Source: Fidelibacterota bacterium (GTDB lineage: Bacteria; Fidelibacterota; UBA2242; JAFGTP01). Taken from it: DNA of 64,000 nt. Made by a program: the position numbers and the translations under genes. Below the pieces are notes generated by a model. The model saw only the letters and a program-made list of their open reading frames with translations. It was not told where the DNA came from and ran no database searches. Below are positions 1 through 10,545 of this stretch, piece by piece. Location of the stretch: the NCBI GenBank assembly GCA_016934035.1, contig JAFGTP010000043.1, forward strand, positions 1 through 64,000, read 5' to 3'. The stretch's first letter is position 1. Each line of letters starts with the position of its first letter.

Positions 1-436
1 ATATTACCTAAATTAAATTTCCAAGTAATCTATTGAATACCAATGTATAATATCAATTTTACCAGCTATTTTTAGCTATTAGCCCTCCATTAACATGAGT
101 TCAGCCTAAACCTTTTAGGTCAATTTCACGTCCTTCACCGGAGGGTGTTAATTTCTATTATTGCCCAGCACTTGTAAAAATGACAATGGAAATTGTCACC
201 TGCGAGATATTTCTAAGGATAAATATTAAAAAAGATAATCCCAAATAAAGGGGTAATTATCTTGCATCGAAATCATGTTATATTATTGCCTTTTTTAATA
301 TTCAATCATTTCTAATCACTTAATAATCAATCTTTTAATACAAAATTGGATTTTAACCTGAGCAGTGGCTCGCTATTTGCTCCAGTAGTCGAAGTGTTCG
401 TTTTTTACTCAATTTATTTCTGGGAATATATCAAGT
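1..436. other. Non-coding region upstream of the chemosensory operon
   Basis: No convincing gene is seen on either strand. Two small hairpins are visible: CCTAAA-cct-TTTAGG at 105-119, and a 7-bp repeat TGACAAT-ggaa-ATTGTCA at 181-198. The rest is AT-rich. It probably carries the promoter of the chemosensory operon that starts at 437, but I could not pick out a clear -35/-10 pair. The function of the hairpins is unknown. Confidence 0.5.
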
Positions 437-850
437 ATGTACCAATTAGAAAAGGGTAGTAGAAAATTAAAAATAATAGCATCCGCTTCTTACACTTCGT
501 TGGAAAAAATGTGTTTTGAAGTGGAAAAATTTTCCAAGGAAATTCAATTTGAAAATCGAAAGTTTGCCATGATGATCTGTCTTCGAGAAGCCCTGACCAA
601 TGCCATTCGGCATGGATGTAAAAACGACGATCAAAAAAATATATCTCTTGCTGTCTCTTATGAAAAGCAGAATTTGGAGTTTGTTATTGAAGATGAGGGA
701 GAAGGGTTTGACTGGCATGTTGTGAAAAAAAGCCCTTCTGCGCAACTGACAACCAGTGGCCGAGGAATAGATATTATTAAAATCTATTCTGATGAATATG
801 AATTTAATAAATCAGGAAACCAGATTAGAATATCAATAAAAAATGAGTAA
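437..850 (+). CDS. RsbW-like anti-sigma factor / serine-protein kinase (HATPase_c)
   Basis: A 137-residue single-domain GHKL ATPase of the RsbW/SpoIIAB type. These kinases bind a partner (a sigma factor or another target) and phosphorylate a STAS-domain antagonist. The N box EALTNAIRHG lies at about residues 51-60, the G1 box DEGEGFD at 86-92 and the G2 box GRGIDI near 109, so the ATP site looks intact. Length is normal for the family. It is the first gene of the chemosensory operon, and its stop codon is 10 bases before the start of the STAS gene, so the two very likely form a partner-switch pair. No sigma factor gene is adjacent; the target may lie within the chemosensory pathway, which is inference. 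Confidence 0.88.
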   Translation: MYQLEKGSRKLKIIASASYTSLEKMCFEVEKFSKEIQFENRKFAMMICLREALTNAIRHGCKNDDQKNISLAVSYEKQNLEFVIEDEGEGFDWHVVKKSPSAQLTTSGRGIDIIKIYSDEYEFNKSGNQIRISIKNE

Positions 851-860
851 GGAGCATAAT

Positions 861-1157
861 ATGTTTAAAATCAGTCATGTAAACGAAAAATGTGTCGTAA
901 CACCAAACGGAAATATTGTCGCCAGCATCGTCAATGAATTCCGTGATGAAATGAAATCCATCGTTGATGAAGAGAAACAAATTGTGATTGATTTGTCAAA
1001 TGTCGAAATGATTGATTCAATGGGTTTGGGCGCCTTGATTGCGACTCATAACAGTATGCAAAAATATGATAAAAAATTGGAATTGACCAATATTTCAAAA
1101 GATCTGCTCTCATTGATGAAAACCATGAGACTTGATCAACACTTTAAAATCAATTGA
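861..1157 (+). CDS. STAS-domain anti-anti-sigma factor (RsbV/SpoIIAA-like)
   Basis: A small STAS protein (98 residues from this start), expected to be the phosphorylatable antagonist of the kinase encoded just upstream. The family phospho-serine motif is present as DSMGLGAL, placing the acceptor at Ser53. An in-frame ATG at 843 overlaps the previous stop codon, but AAGGAG at 849-854 lies six bases before the ATG at 861 and the family fold starts right there (MFKISH), so I prefer 861. The gene lies between the RsbW-like kinase and cheA, suggesting that a partner-switch module and the CheA phosphorelay are expressed together. Confidence 0.88.
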   Translation: MFKISHVNEKCVVTPNGNIVASIVNEFRDEMKSIVDEEKQIVIDLSNVEMIDSMGLGALIATHNSMQKYDKKLELTNISKDLLSLMKTMRLDQHFKIN

Positions 1158-1181
1158 ACATAAAATATTCCGGAGGACATT

Positions 1182-4100
1182 ATGAGTTTTGACATGGGCG
1201 ATGAAATCCTGCAAACTTTTCTTGAGGAAGCAGAAGAGCATTTAGATGGTATTGAGCAGGACTTGCTTGAAATAGAGGAGATGGGCGAAAACATTGATGA
1301 CGAACTCGTCAATCGTGTTTTTCGTTCGGCTCACTCTGTCAAAGGAGGAAGCGGGTTTCTTGGGCTGGATACAATAAAAGATTTGTCCCACAGCATTGAA
1401 AATATTTTGGATATGGTTCGGAACAAAGAACTGGTCCCGACCTCCAGTGTTGTCAGTAAAGTACTGGATGCCTTTGACCGGTTGAAAGAATTGATCGCCA
1501 ACGCTTCCGAAAGCAATGACATGGAGATTGCTCCCTGGGTTGAAAAACTAGAAAAAATTACCAAAGAAAACCTGGAAGAAGGTGAAAAAGATTCTATTGA
1601 CGAAAATATTGTCGTCGTTGCCCCAGATGGAAGGATTTCTTTTGATGTAACCAAATTCGATTACAACCATGCCCGTAAAGGGAATAACATTCTGTATGTT
1701 CTGGAATATGACCTGATCCACGATGTCCAGCGACAGGACAAAACTCCGCTGGATGTTATTACACTTTTGGATGATATTGGTGTCATTGTGGATATCATTG
1801 TAGGCGTTGCCCAGGTTGGGTCCCTGGATGATGAACCCACAGATATAACCTTGCCAATGTTTGTGCTCTTCTCAACAATCGTGGAAGATGATTTGATTGG
1901 CTCGGTAACAAGACTTTCCGATAAACAAATACAGGTTATTCCGGAAGATTACCGGGAGCCTGATACCCATGGCATGGAAAAGAAAACCCTTCCTGAAGAA
2001 AAAACAAAACCGGTGGCTGAGGAAACGGTTCCTGAGTCCAGGCCTCAGGTAAAACCGACAACTCCAGCTAAAAAAGTTTCTCGCTCCAAAAAAATGCAGA
2101 CCGAAACGGTCGGTAGCAATTCCTCAGATGATAAAGCTTCCTTAAAAAAATCAGACACCCTGCGAGTTAAAGTAACAGTCCTTGACCAGTTGATGAACAA
2201 AGCCGCTCAACTGGTATTGGCCCGAAACCAACTGATTCAGGCCCGTGAAGTTGACAATCGTAGAAAATTGGATGTCGCTACTAAGGAAATTGACAGAGTT
2301 TCCTCAGAACTTCAGGATGCCATTATGCTGACCCGTATGCAACCTGTCAACACTGTTTTTAGCAAACTGCCCCGTGTTATTCGGGACCTGGCCCAAGACC
2401 TCGGTAAGGAAATCGAACTGGTGATGGAAGGCAAAGAGGTGGAGCTGGACAAAACAATGTTGGAAGGATTAGGTGATCCTTTGTTGCACATTGTCCGAAA
2501 CTCAGCAGACCATGGAATTGAGACACCGGATATTCGGGAACAACTGGGGAAACCCCGGCAAGGTACAATTTTACTGAAGGCCTATCATGAATCCGGTTTG
2601 GTCAATATTGAAATTGTCGATGACGGAAAAGGTATTGACCCTGATAAAATTGCCATGAGTGCTCTTCAAAAAGGTCTATACACCGAACGGGAAATTGAAG
2701 CCATGTCCGATGAAGAAAAAATTAACATGATCATGCTTCCCGGTTTTTCAACCGCTGAAAAAATCACCGATGTCTCCGGGCGTGGTGTTGGCATGGATGT
2801 GGTCCGTTCCAATATTGATAAGATGGGCGGCACAGTCCAGATAAAATCCGTTAAGGATGTTGGTTCGACCATGAACATTCGGTTGCCCCTGACACTGGCG
2901 ATTATTTCCAGTTTACTCATCAAAGCCAGCGGTCAGCGCTATGCAGTACCCCAGGTCAATGTTAGCGAAGTCCTCACCATTGCACGAAAAGACCTGGAAG
3001 ACCGGGTGAAGAAAATCGGTGATGCTGATGTGCTCATTCTTCGAGGGGAATTGGTGCCTTTGATCCAGTTAAACGAACTGCTGGAAATGCAGATGACCTT
3101 TGTCAACCCCAAAACCGGTAAAGAAGAGATTGACCGCCGTAAAAATATTGTCGATGAAAGATTGATTGAAGACGAAAACGAATTTGTCAAAGAAACCCAA
3201 AAATCAAAATTATCTAAAAAAATCAAAGAAAGACGCCAGGATGAAACCAATACCAGAATAAACATCATCATTGTCAACAGCGGCGTTTTTAAATACGGCC
3301 TGGTTGTGGACGAACTTCAGGACAATGTTGAAATCGTCGTCAAACCTCTGGGGGTACATTTGAAAAAATTCCGTGAATATGCAGGCGCTACTATTCTCGG
3401 TGATGGTACTGTGGCATTGATTCTGGATATTTCCGGCCTGGCCAATAAAGCCGAACTTCATACCCTCTCAGGAACAAAAAATCAGAAAAATATTATTTCC
3501 AAAAAGGAAAAACAGCAGAACCTCAAAGAATCCGTCAATAAAACCATGTTGTTGTTCAGAAATGCACCGGAAGAACGGTGTGCGCTGCCTCTTTCTAAAG
3601 TCACCCGTCTGGAAAAAATCAAAGCTTCGGATATTGAAATTGTCGGTGGCAAAAAAGTGGTCCAGTACCGGGGCGGCAGTTTGCCGGTCTATGCCCTGGA
3701 AGAAGCGACAAGTGTGGGGATGCTGGAAGATACGGAAGACCTTATTGTCATTGTATTCAATGTCAAAGGGAATGAGGTCGGACTGCTGACAGTACCCCCG
3801 GTAGATGCTGAAAACCTCGACCTGATGATCGATGAACGCAATGCCCACATGACAGGCGTCGACGGCACGGCTATCATCAATGATCATACGGTATTGATCA
3901 TCAATGTTGATGAAATCATGCGTGTCCTTAATCCCCAATGGTATAATGAAGTAGAAGAGGAATACGGGTCTGAAGAATACCGTCCAAAATCTTCAAAGTC
4001 CGGCAAAATGCAAAGCCAGATCGTGGAAGAAATTATTGAGGAAATCGAAGAAGTCGAAGATAAGCGTGGAACAAAGCCGGCCCTGAAAAGCAGTGGCGGC

Positions 4101-4481
4101 AGCAAAATTCTGATCGTTGAAGATTCTTCGTTTTTCCTGGCCCAGATATCAAAACTGATGCAGGACGAAGGGTTTCAGGTTGTCGAAGCTATGGACGGAA
4201 AAGAAGCCTGGGACAAACTCAATTCCTTTAAAAATGAAATTGTTATGGTTGTCACAGACCTTGAGATGCCGGTAATGGATGGTTTTGAACTGACTAAAAA
4301 AATCAAAGCCAGCAAAGAGTTTGGCCAGATGCCCGTCGTAGCTCTGACCTCCCTGGCCGAGGAATCCCAGGTGGAAAAAGGTAAAAAAGCAGGCATCGAT
4401 GACTATCAAATCAAACTGGATAAAGTGAAATTACTGCAATCCATTAAAAAATATTATCAGAAAGCATTAAATCTAAATTAG
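1182..4481 (+). CDS. cheA: Hybrid chemotaxis histidine kinase CheA with two CheW-like domains and a C-terminal receiver
   Basis: A large CheA (1099 residues; classical CheA is about 650-700). Order of domains: HPt with phospho-acceptor His51 in [10 protein letters not shown]; a P2-like domain at about 150-265; an acidic/basic linker; the dimerisation helices from about 326; the HATPase with N box around 436-444 (VRNSADHG), G1 DDGKGID near 480 and G2 GRGVGMD near 533; a first CheW-like domain from about 572 with a charged insertion of roughly 50 residues; a second CheW-like domain at about 786-920; and a receiver at about 974-1095 with acceptor Asp1026 (TDLEMP). GGAGG precedes the start. The fused receiver may act as phosphate sink or output, since no cheY lies in the operon. 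Such hybrid CheA proteins are common outside the E. coli type. Confidence 0.95.
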   Translation: MSFDMGDEILQTFLEEAEEHLDGIEQDLLEIEEMGENIDDELVNRVFRSAHSVKGGSGFLGLDTIKDLSHSIENILDMVRNKELVPTSSVVSKVLDAFDRLKELIANASESNDMEIAPWVEKLEKITKENLEEGEKDSIDENIVVVAPDGRISFDVTKFDYNHARKGNNILYVLEYDLIHDVQRQDKTPLDVITLLDDIGVIVDIIVGVAQVGSLDDEPTDITLPMFVLFSTIVEDDLIGSVTRLSDKQIQVIPEDYREPDTHGMEKKTLPEEKTKPVAEETVPESRPQVKPTTPAKKVSRSKKMQTETVGSNSSDDKASLKKSDTLRVKVTVLDQLMNKAAQLVLARNQLIQAREVDNRRKLDVATKEIDRVSSELQDAIMLTRMQPVNTVFSKLPRVIRDLAQDLGKEIELVMEGKEVELDKTMLEGLGDPLLHIVRNSADHGIETPDIREQLGKPRQGTILLKAYHESGLVNIEIVDDGKGIDPDKIAMSALQKGLYTEREIEAMSDEEKINMIMLPGFSTAEKITDVSGRGVGMDVVRSNIDKMGGTVQIKSVKDVGSTMNIRLPLTLAIISSLLIKASGQRYAVPQVNVSEVLTIARKDLEDRVKKIGDADVLILRGELVPLIQLNELLEMQMTFVNPKTGKEEIDRRKNIVDERLIEDENEFVKETQKSKLSKKIKERRQDETNTRINIIIVNSGVFKYGLVVDELQDNVEIVVKPLGVHLKKFREYAGATILGDGTVALILDISGLANKAELHTLSGTKNQKNIISKKEKQQNLKESVNKTMLLFRNAPEERCALPLSKVTRLEKIKASDIEIVGGKKVVQYRGGSLPVYALEEATSVGMLEDTEDLIVIVFNVKGNEVGLLTVPPVDAENLDLMIDERNAHMTGVDGTAIINDHTVLIINVDEIMRVLNPQWYNEVEEEYGSEEYRPKSSKSGKMQSQIVEEIIEEIEEVEDKRGTKPALKSSGGSKILIVEDSSFFLAQISKLMQDEGFQVVEAMDGKEAWDKLNSFKNEIVMVVTDLEMPVMDGFELTKKIKASKEFGQMPVVALTSLAEESQVEKGKKAGIDDYQIKLDKVKLLQSIKKYYQKALNLN

Positions 4482-4491
4482 GAGTTATAAA

Positions 4492-6462
4492 ATGATTATT
4501 CAGAAATTTTCAAATTTAAACATTAAAGCAAAATTATTGCTGGGTACCCTTCCGCTTTTAATTGTCGCCTTTGTGGTGGTAGGATTTTTGGTGATCAAGC
4601 AATCTTCAAAAATCATATTAAACCAACAGAACCAGTTTTTTGATTCCTTCATTGAACAGCTGGCCACAGATTTTGACGACTGGCTGAATGATAGAGTCCG
4701 GGAAGCCACTTTATTGGCAGAAAACAGGATAATCATTGATGCTGCCCAGGGCCGCAACCTTCAGGATGCCCAACAATTAGTAACCAATGTCAAACAAAAA
4801 TCTCCGGTCTATGAAAATGTATTTCTGGCCGATGTCGGCGGTGATATAAAAATGCTGGGAGCAGGAAATGTTGGCTCCGGTATTGATATATCAGAAATAC
4901 CACCCTATAAAATCAATGTGGATAAAGCCGCTGAAGGCTTATCATGGATTGGTTCCGTAAACCTATCCCCGGTGTCCGGCCGGCCGGTTATTCTGATTAC
5001 CGCACCGGTGAAAGATAACGGCAGGGTAGTCGGCATTCTGGGAACGCCCATTGAGCTGAATTTCTACTCGGAACGTAAAATCGAAAATGTCAATTTCGGA
5101 GTGGGAAGTTATGCCTACATCACAGATGACAAGGGCATAATTATCGCCCATCCCAATGAAGAATATATATTGAAACTGGATATTTCAAAACATGATTTTG
5201 GTAAAGAAATCCTTCAGAAAAAAAATGGCATAATTTATTATTTTTGGGATGGCGCCAACCGGGTGGCCTACATACGGGAAATTGAAAACAAACCCTGGGT
5301 CGTCGCCCTGGCCTCAAACCTGGATGAATTGTACAAACCCATCAATGCTTTTGGTATGAAAATTTTCTTTTTTCAGATGGTCGTACTGCTCGTGGTTTCA
5401 GTCATCATCTATTTCTTGATCGGATCAATTTCGAAATCCATTCAAAAAATTGTATATCGAATCAAAGACATTGCCCAGGGAGAAGGCGACCTTACCCAGA
5501 GAATTGTCAATAATTCCAAAGATGAAACCGGCGAACTGGCCAAATGGTTTAACCTTTTCGTGGAAAAAATAAGGAAAATTATCCTGCAAATCACAGAAGG
5601 AACCGAAACCCTGGCTGCTTCCGGTACGGAATTAAATACCATTGCTGAAGAGATGGCAAGAGGCATTCATGTGACCGTGGATAAGACGAATACCGTGGCC
5701 GCAGCCGCTGAAGAAATGAGTTCTAATATGGAAGCAGTAACCCATAACATGGATTCGACTTCTGGCAAATTAAACACCGTTTCAGCCGGAACAGAAGAAA
5801 TGAGTGCCAGCATCAATGAAATAGCCCGGAATGCTTCCAAATCAACGGACATCACCAAAAATGCTGTGCGTCAGGCTGAAAAAGCTTCCAACCAGGTCAA
5901 TGAATTGGGAAAAGCAGCCCGTGAAATAGTGAAAGTGACTGATACTATTGCTGAAATTTCTCAGCAAACCAATCTATTGGCTTTAAATGCTACAATTGAA
6001 GCAGCCCGTGCTGGTGACGCTGGGAAAGGCTTTGCAGTTGTCGCCAATGAGATCAAAGAACTGGCAAAGCAAACAGCCGAAGCAACCGAAGAAATCGCCA
6101 ATCAGCTGTCCGGTGTTCAGCAAACTTCCAGCAATACAGCCGAAGAAATAAAAACAATAACCAATATTATCAATGAAATAAATGATATTGTCGGCGCTAT
6201 TGCTGCCGCTGTGGAACAGCAAAATGCCACTACCTCGGAGAATGCCCGCGGCATTAATGAAATATCCGGCAATATCAAGGAAATCAATGAAAATATCACT
6301 CAGAGTAATACCGCTACAGGACAAATCGCAAAAGATATTTCCGATGTCAACCAGAGTACCAATGAAATGAGTAACAGTGCCAGCCAGGTCCAGAGAAGTT
6401 CGGAAGAATTGAGTGAAATGGTGGAAAAACTAAAAGGAATCGTAAACCAGTTTAAAGTCTAA
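4492..6462 (+). CDS. Methyl-accepting chemotaxis protein 1 (double-Cache sensor)
   Basis: 656 residues. TM1 at about 13-35, a periplasmic domain of roughly 250 residues resembling dCache_1, TM2 at about 289-311, HAMP, then a long cytoplasmic MCP coiled coil. The hairpin tip that binds CheA/CheW ([19 protein letters not shown]) is at about 487-505. It would sense a small ligand outside the inner membrane and control the CheA just upstream. AGGAG of the start overlaps the cheA stop codon, so the two are probably co-translated. The protein ends in QFKV like its paralogues, with no CheR-docking pentapeptide. The ligand cannot be told from the sequence. Confidence 0.95.
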   Translation: MIIQKFSNLNIKAKLLLGTLPLLIVAFVVVGFLVIKQSSKIILNQQNQFFDSFIEQLATDFDDWLNDRVREATLLAENRIIIDAAQGRNLQDAQQLVTNVKQKSPVYENVFLADVGGDIKMLGAGNVGSGIDISEIPPYKINVDKAAEGLSWIGSVNLSPVSGRPVILITAPVKDNGRVVGILGTPIELNFYSERKIENVNFGVGSYAYITDDKGIIIAHPNEEYILKLDISKHDFGKEILQKKNGIIYYFWDGANRVAYIREIENKPWVVALASNLDELYKPINAFGMKIFFFQMVVLLVVSVIIYFLIGSISKSIQKIVYRIKDIAQGEGDLTQRIVNNSKDETGELAKWFNLFVEKIRKIILQITEGTETLAASGTELNTIAEEMARGIHVTVDKTNTVAAAAEEMSSNMEAVTHNMDSTSGKLNTVSAGTEEMSASINEIARNASKSTDITKNAVRQAEKASNQVNELGKAAREIVKVTDTIAEISQQTNLLALNATIEAARAGDAGKGFAVVANEIKELAKQTAEATEEIANQLSGVQQTSSNTAEEIKTITNIINEINDIVGAIAAAVEQQNATTSENARGINEISGNIKEINENITQSNTATGQIAKDISDVNQSTNEMSNSASQVQRSSEELSEMVEKLKGIVNQFKV

Positions 6463-6466
6463 ATCA

Positions 6467-6487
6467 TCAGGACAAAACAAGTCCTGA
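6467..6487 (+). other. Small intercistronic hairpin between MCP genes 1 and 2
   Basis: A 7-bp perfect inverted repeat, TCAGGAC-aaaacaa-GTCCTGA, starts five bases after the stop of the first MCP gene. It has no T-run directly behind it, so it is probably not a full terminator. It could be an RNA processing or 3'-end stabilising element that sets different levels of operon genes. The repeat is seen; the function is inferred. Confidence 0.4.
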
Positions 6488-6505
6488 ACAAGTAAGAGGT
6501 TTTTT

Positions 6506-8176
6506 ATGAATTTTTTAAACAGTATCAACAAAAAAATACTGATTTCCGGAGTAATTCTGTTAATCCTTCTCAGTCTGGGAATATCCCTGACCTTTTTCAG
6601 ACTTTACAAAAAGGAACTGGTTGCGGAAAAAGAGACGATGCTTCAATTCATCACCGAAAGTTCCATCAACATTATCGAAGGCTATTATAAAAAAGTAGCA
6701 AGTGGTGAACTGAGCGAAGAGGAGGCCATGGCCATTGTAAGGGAAACCATACCCCATATGCTCTATGGTAAAAGTGGATACATGTTTACCTACAATTTTG
6801 ATGGTATTGTTCAAATAAGGTTTACAACCCATCCTGTCGGTGAAGATCTGAGTCAGCTCAAAGATTCAGACGGCAAATATATGATTCGGGACATGGCCAA
6901 TATTGCTAAAACAAAAGGGAGTGGTTTTTATCAGTATCTATGGGATAATCCTGAAACCAAAAGAACCGAACCCAAACTATCCTATGTCCAGGCCTTCAAG
7001 CCCTGGAAATGGTTTATTGGGACCGGCGTCTATATATATGACATTCAGGAAAAAGCCAGTAATGCCCTGGTAAAAATTTTTTCCTTAAGCCTGGTGTTTA
7101 TCCTCATTGCCATGGTACTGCTTTATTTCACTTCCGGGACCATCTCCAGGCCCGCCAGAGAAGCTGCCGTAATGATGGAAAACATCGCTGTTGGCGAAGG
7201 GGATTTGACGCAACGATTAAAAATATCCTCTCAGGATGAAATTGGCATCATGGCCAAATGGTTCAATGTCTTCATTGAAAAAATCCAGAAAATGATAATT
7301 GAAATCACAAAAGGGACTGAAACCATCGCAGCTTCCGGAACAGAACTCCATGTTATCGCAGAAGAGATGAACCGTGGGATCACAAAAACAGTCGAAAAAT
7401 CCAATACTGTAGCTGCTGCTACCGAAGAGATGAGTTCTAATATGAACGTTGTGACAGGCAATATGTCCCGCACCACGGAAAAATTGAATACAGTATCGGC
7501 CGGGACTGAGGAAATGAGTGTCAGCATCAATGAAATTGCCCGCAATGCCTCCAAATCCACTGATATCACTAAAAAAGCAGTGTCCCAGGCCCAAAAAGCT
7601 TCCACTCAGGTCAATGAATTGGGTGTCGCCGCCCGGGAAATTGTGAAAGTCACCGATACTATCACTGAAATTTCCCAGCAAACCAATTTGCTGGCCCTGA
7701 ATGCCACTATTGAAGCAGCCCGCGCCGGTGATGCCGGAAAAGGTTTTGCTGTTGTCGCCAATGAGATCAAAGAACTGGCAAAACAAACTGCTGAAGCAAC
7801 AGAGGAAATTGCCAGCCAGCTCAGTGGTGTTCAGAAGACATCGGCTGATACGGCAACAGAAATCAGCGCCATCACCAATATCATCAATGAAATAGATGAA
7901 ATTGTGGGTGCCATTGCAGCAGCCGTTGAACAACAAAACGCCACCACCCGGGAAAATGCCGAAGGCATCAATGAAATTTCCGGTAATATGAAAGAAATCA
8001 CGCAAAATGTCAACCAAAGCAACCAGGCCATTGGCCAGATTGCTGAAGAAATTTCTGATTTAAATCAAAGCACCAATGAAATGGGCAATTCGGCCGTCCA
8101 GGTCAAAAACAGTTCCAATGACCTGGCACGAATGGTGGAAAAACTCAAAGTACTGGTTAAGCAATTTAAAGTATAG
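6506..8176 (+). CDS. Methyl-accepting chemotaxis protein 2 (single Cache, sCache_2-like)
   Basis: 556 residues. TM1 at about 10-30, a periplasmic domain at 45-190 of the sCache_2 type ([13 protein letters not shown] and [13 protein letters not shown] are typical), TM2 at about 191-212, HAMP and MCP signalling domain with the conserved tip at about 388-408. sCache_2 receptors often sense small carboxylates, but the ligand here is unknown. The signalling half is nearly the same as in the neighbouring receptors, while the sensor differs, which points to tandem duplication with sensor exchange or divergence. AAGAGG lies before the start codon. Confidence 0.95.
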   Translation: MNFLNSINKKILISGVILLILLSLGISLTFFRLYKKELVAEKETMLQFITESSINIIEGYYKKVASGELSEEEAMAIVRETIPHMLYGKSGYMFTYNFDGIVQIRFTTHPVGEDLSQLKDSDGKYMIRDMANIAKTKGSGFYQYLWDNPETKRTEPKLSYVQAFKPWKWFIGTGVYIYDIQEKASNALVKIFSLSLVFILIAMVLLYFTSGTISRPAREAAVMMENIAVGEGDLTQRLKISSQDEIGIMAKWFNVFIEKIQKMIIEITKGTETIAASGTELHVIAEEMNRGITKTVEKSNTVAAATEEMSSNMNVVTGNMSRTTEKLNTVSAGTEEMSVSINEIARNASKSTDITKKAVSQAQKASTQVNELGVAAREIVKVTDTITEISQQTNLLALNATIEAARAGDAGKGFAVVANEIKELAKQTAEATEEIASQLSGVQKTSADTATEISAITNIINEIDEIVGAIAAAVEQQNATTRENAEGINEISGNMKEITQNVNQSNQAIGQIAEEISDLNQSTNEMGNSAVQVKNSSNDLARMVEKLKVLVKQFKV

Positions 8177-8186
8177 GAGTCAGGAT

Positions 8187-9779
8187 ATGGTTTTGTCAGT
8201 TAAAAATAAAATTTTAATCAACGTCGTCGGGGCTATTTTAATCAGCACCCTGACAACTTTTTTACTGATTTCCGGAATAACACGAAAAAATATTCAGCAT
8301 ATTACCAGAAAAGACCTCACCGATATGGTCGAAATAGCCCATAGCATTCTTAAAGATATGGATGTTGATTATACCGTGATGGAAAAAGTTTTTAATCATG
8401 ATGTCAAAATCGATGAAAATGGTTTTTTATTCATTATCAACCGGGAGGGCACTTTTCTGATTCATCCTAAAGTACAGGGTGAAAACTGGATCAATCGGCC
8501 CTTTATCAAAAAGATCGTTGAAGAAAAAACCGGCTACCATCGCTATCTCTCACCACAAACCAAAACCTGGAAAGTTGCCGCCTATAAATATTGCCAAAAG
8601 CATGATGTTATCATTGCAGCTACCAATTTTGAAGATGATGCATTGAAAGCGCCTATGGACCAGATCCAGACGCGCTTTGCGACCATTATCATTCCCGTCA
8701 TTGCGGCCCTGTCGGTTTTGATCTTCTTTGCCGTCAACCTAATGATCATCAGGCCCCTTAATGAAATTTCTGAAAATATGCGGGACATTTCTCTGGGTGA
8801 AGGCGATTTGACCAAAAGATTAAAAATCAGAACCGGAGATGAAATCGGCAAGCTCGCCAATTGTTTTAATGTGTTCGTTGATAAAATCTGGAAAGTGATT
8901 GTTGAAATCAAAGAAGATTCATCCATCCTGACCAAGGCCGGCCTGCATCTGGAAAATTCTGCTGATGAAATTTCCAGTGTGATTCGAAAAACAGTGGATA
9001 AATCCAATACTGTGGCAGCGGCTGCCGAAGAAATGAGTTCCAATATGAACACCCTTAACCAGAATATGCAACTGACAGCCGACCGATTAAACACGGTTTC
9101 TTTAGGGACCCAGGAAATGAGTTCCAGTATCAATGAAATCGCGCAAAATGCTTCCAAATCTACGGATATCACCCAAAAGGCAGTACGACAAGCCCAAAAA
9201 GCCTCGCTCAAAATGGATGAACTGGGACAGGTGGCCCGGGAAATTGTCAAAGTCACGGATACCATTGCAGAAATCTCGGATCAGACCAATCTGCTGGCCC
9301 TGAATGCTACAATTGAAGCGGCCCGTGCTGGTGACGCCGGTAAAGGCTTTGCTGTTGTGGCTAACGAAATCAAAGAACTGGCTCGACAGACTGCACAGGC
9401 CACCGAAGAAATCGCCAGGCAACTGAACCATGTCCAGAAGACCTCCGTTGATACGGCCGTGGAAATTAACACGATTACTTCAATAATCGATGAAATTGAT
9501 CATGTTGTTGGCGCCATTGCTGCCGCTGTTGAACAGCAAAATGCAACCACCTATCAAAATTCAGCGGGTATCAATAAAATCACAGGCAATATTAAAGAAA
9601 TTAACGAGAATATCTTTCAGAGCAACCAGGCTTCGGGGCAGGTTGCAAAAGAAATTTCTATGGTCAATAGTAATACCAATGAATTGAATTCTACAGCTGA
9701 GCAAGTAAAAAGCAGTTCAGTTGAACTGGGAAATTTGGTCAAAAAATTAAAAGATTTAGTCAACCAGTTTAAAGTTTAA
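8187..9779 (+). CDS. Methyl-accepting chemotaxis protein 3 (short Cache sensor)
   Basis: 530 residues from this start. A longer reading frame begins inside the previous gene at 8076, but AGGAG at 8174-8178 lies eight bases before the ATG at 8187, and TM1 (about residues 9-30) follows directly, so 8187 is the likely start. A single short Cache-like periplasmic domain (residues about 35-160, with [17 protein letters not shown]) is followed by TM2 at about 164-190, HAMP and the MCP coiled coil with its tip near 362. The AGGAG box overlaps the stop codon of the preceding gene. Like its neighbours it ends in QFKV. Confidence 0.93.
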   Translation: MVLSVKNKILINVVGAILISTLTTFLLISGITRKNIQHITRKDLTDMVEIAHSILKDMDVDYTVMEKVFNHDVKIDENGFLFIINREGTFLIHPKVQGENWINRPFIKKIVEEKTGYHRYLSPQTKTWKVAAYKYCQKHDVIIAATNFEDDALKAPMDQIQTRFATIIIPVIAALSVLIFFAVNLMIIRPLNEISENMRDISLGEGDLTKRLKIRTGDEIGKLANCFNVFVDKIWKVIVEIKEDSSILTKAGLHLENSADEISSVIRKTVDKSNTVAAAAEEMSSNMNTLNQNMQLTADRLNTVSLGTQEMSSSINEIAQNASKSTDITQKAVRQAQKASLKMDELGQVAREIVKVTDTIAEISDQTNLLALNATIEAARAGDAGKGFAVVANEIKELARQTAQATEEIARQLNHVQKTSVDTAVEINTITSIIDEIDHVVGAIAAAVEQQNATTYQNSAGINKITGNIKEINENIFQSNQASGQVAKEISMVNSNTNELNSTAEQVKSSSVELGNLVKKLKDLVNQFKV

Positions 9780-9836
9780 ATGAGGAAAGCCGTGGGACTC
9801 TTAAAAAAACCTGCAATTGGGAAATTAATGAAATGA
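9780..9836 (+). CDS. Possible 18-codon coupling ORF
   Basis: A short frame, MRKAVGLLKKPAIGKLMK, starts one base after the stop of MCP gene 3 and ends in TGA within the ATGA that opens the next gene at 9833. It bridges the whole gap, so it could couple translation of the downstream outer-membrane-type gene, whose own ribosome site is weak. No Shine-Dalgarno precedes the short frame itself, and the peptide resembles no family I know. It may be chance. Confidence 0.25.
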   Translation: MRKAVGLLKKPAIGKLMK

Positions 9837-10468
9837 AAAAAAATCTGATCATTCTGATGCTGCTTCTTTCCGTTGGCAAGGCCTTCGCAGTTGAGGAAGT
9901 CTGGTTCCGCACCGATGCAGATGCAACGGGATTTTATTTGTGGTTCGGTGCCAAGGGGGCCTGTCCTTTGACCGGTTGGACGCTGGCCCATGATATGATT
10001 TATTATCCGCAAACCAATGCTTTTGAAATTGAAATCGGACCGTTATTTTCATTGGGCTCACTGGATATTTTACCCATGTTTGGAATTTGGGCCAATGTCA
10101 ATTCAGGTGAGACGGAGTACCTGATGCCGCAACTCTATTTCTATTATACAAAAAATAATTTTTATTTTGAATCCTGGAATATTTTCAGTTACGGTTCTGC
10201 CGCACCAACAGACGGTGAAAAATTCTTTTACGGAAGGCATTTTGTCAAATTTTCCGGAATTTTGGAATGGATGAGCTTTGGGCCCCAAGCGGAATTTGTT
10301 TATGATTTTGATGAACAACTGGAAGAGAACCTGACATCAGTCGCTCTCGGTGGAAGGATATCCTTTCCCTATGGTGAGGGCAACTCTTTTGATGTCTTTG
10401 CAGGGCCCGATATAAAAAACGACAATGGAATAACGATGAGGTTGACTTTTGTTCGATATTTTCAATAG
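9833..10468 (+). CDS. Secreted outer-membrane barrel-like protein of unknown function
   Basis: 211 residues. A clear signal peptide (MKKNLIILMLLLSVGKAFA) is followed by a mature part rich in aromatic residues and alternating polar/apolar strands, ending in a terminal Phe-Gln (RYFQ), which fits a small outer-membrane beta barrel. I recognise no named family. It sits inside an otherwise uninterrupted row of MCP genes on the same strand, so it is probably co-transcribed with them. Its job in a chemosensory operon is unclear; a porin for an attractant or a periplasmic/outer-membrane accessory is possible but only inferred. Confidence 0.7.
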   Translation: MKKNLIILMLLLSVGKAFAVEEVWFRTDADATGFYLWFGAKGACPLTGWTLAHDMIYYPQTNAFEIEIGPLFSLGSLDILPMFGIWANVNSGETEYLMPQLYFYYTKNNFYFESWNIFSYGSAAPTDGEKFFYGRHFVKFSGILEWMSFGPQAEFVYDFDEQLEENLTSVALGGRISFPYGEGNSFDVFAGPDIKNDNGITMRLTFVRYFQ

Positions 10469-10545
10469 AAAAATATATGATAAACCAACAAAATCAAAAT
10501 GGGTTGGAAAAATTGAGTTTATTAAAATGAAGGGCAGGTGTTATT

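Noticed and set aside
1-436. c-di-GMP riboswitch before the chemosensory operon
   Set aside because: Hairpins are present, but the conserved GEMM core sequences could not be found.
7217-8017. 266-codon frame on the minus strand inside MCP gene 2, rich in Cys, Phe and Gly
   Set aside because: It is a shadow of the coiled-coil coding sequence; the same type of antisense frame occurs in all five MCP genes and resembles no protein.
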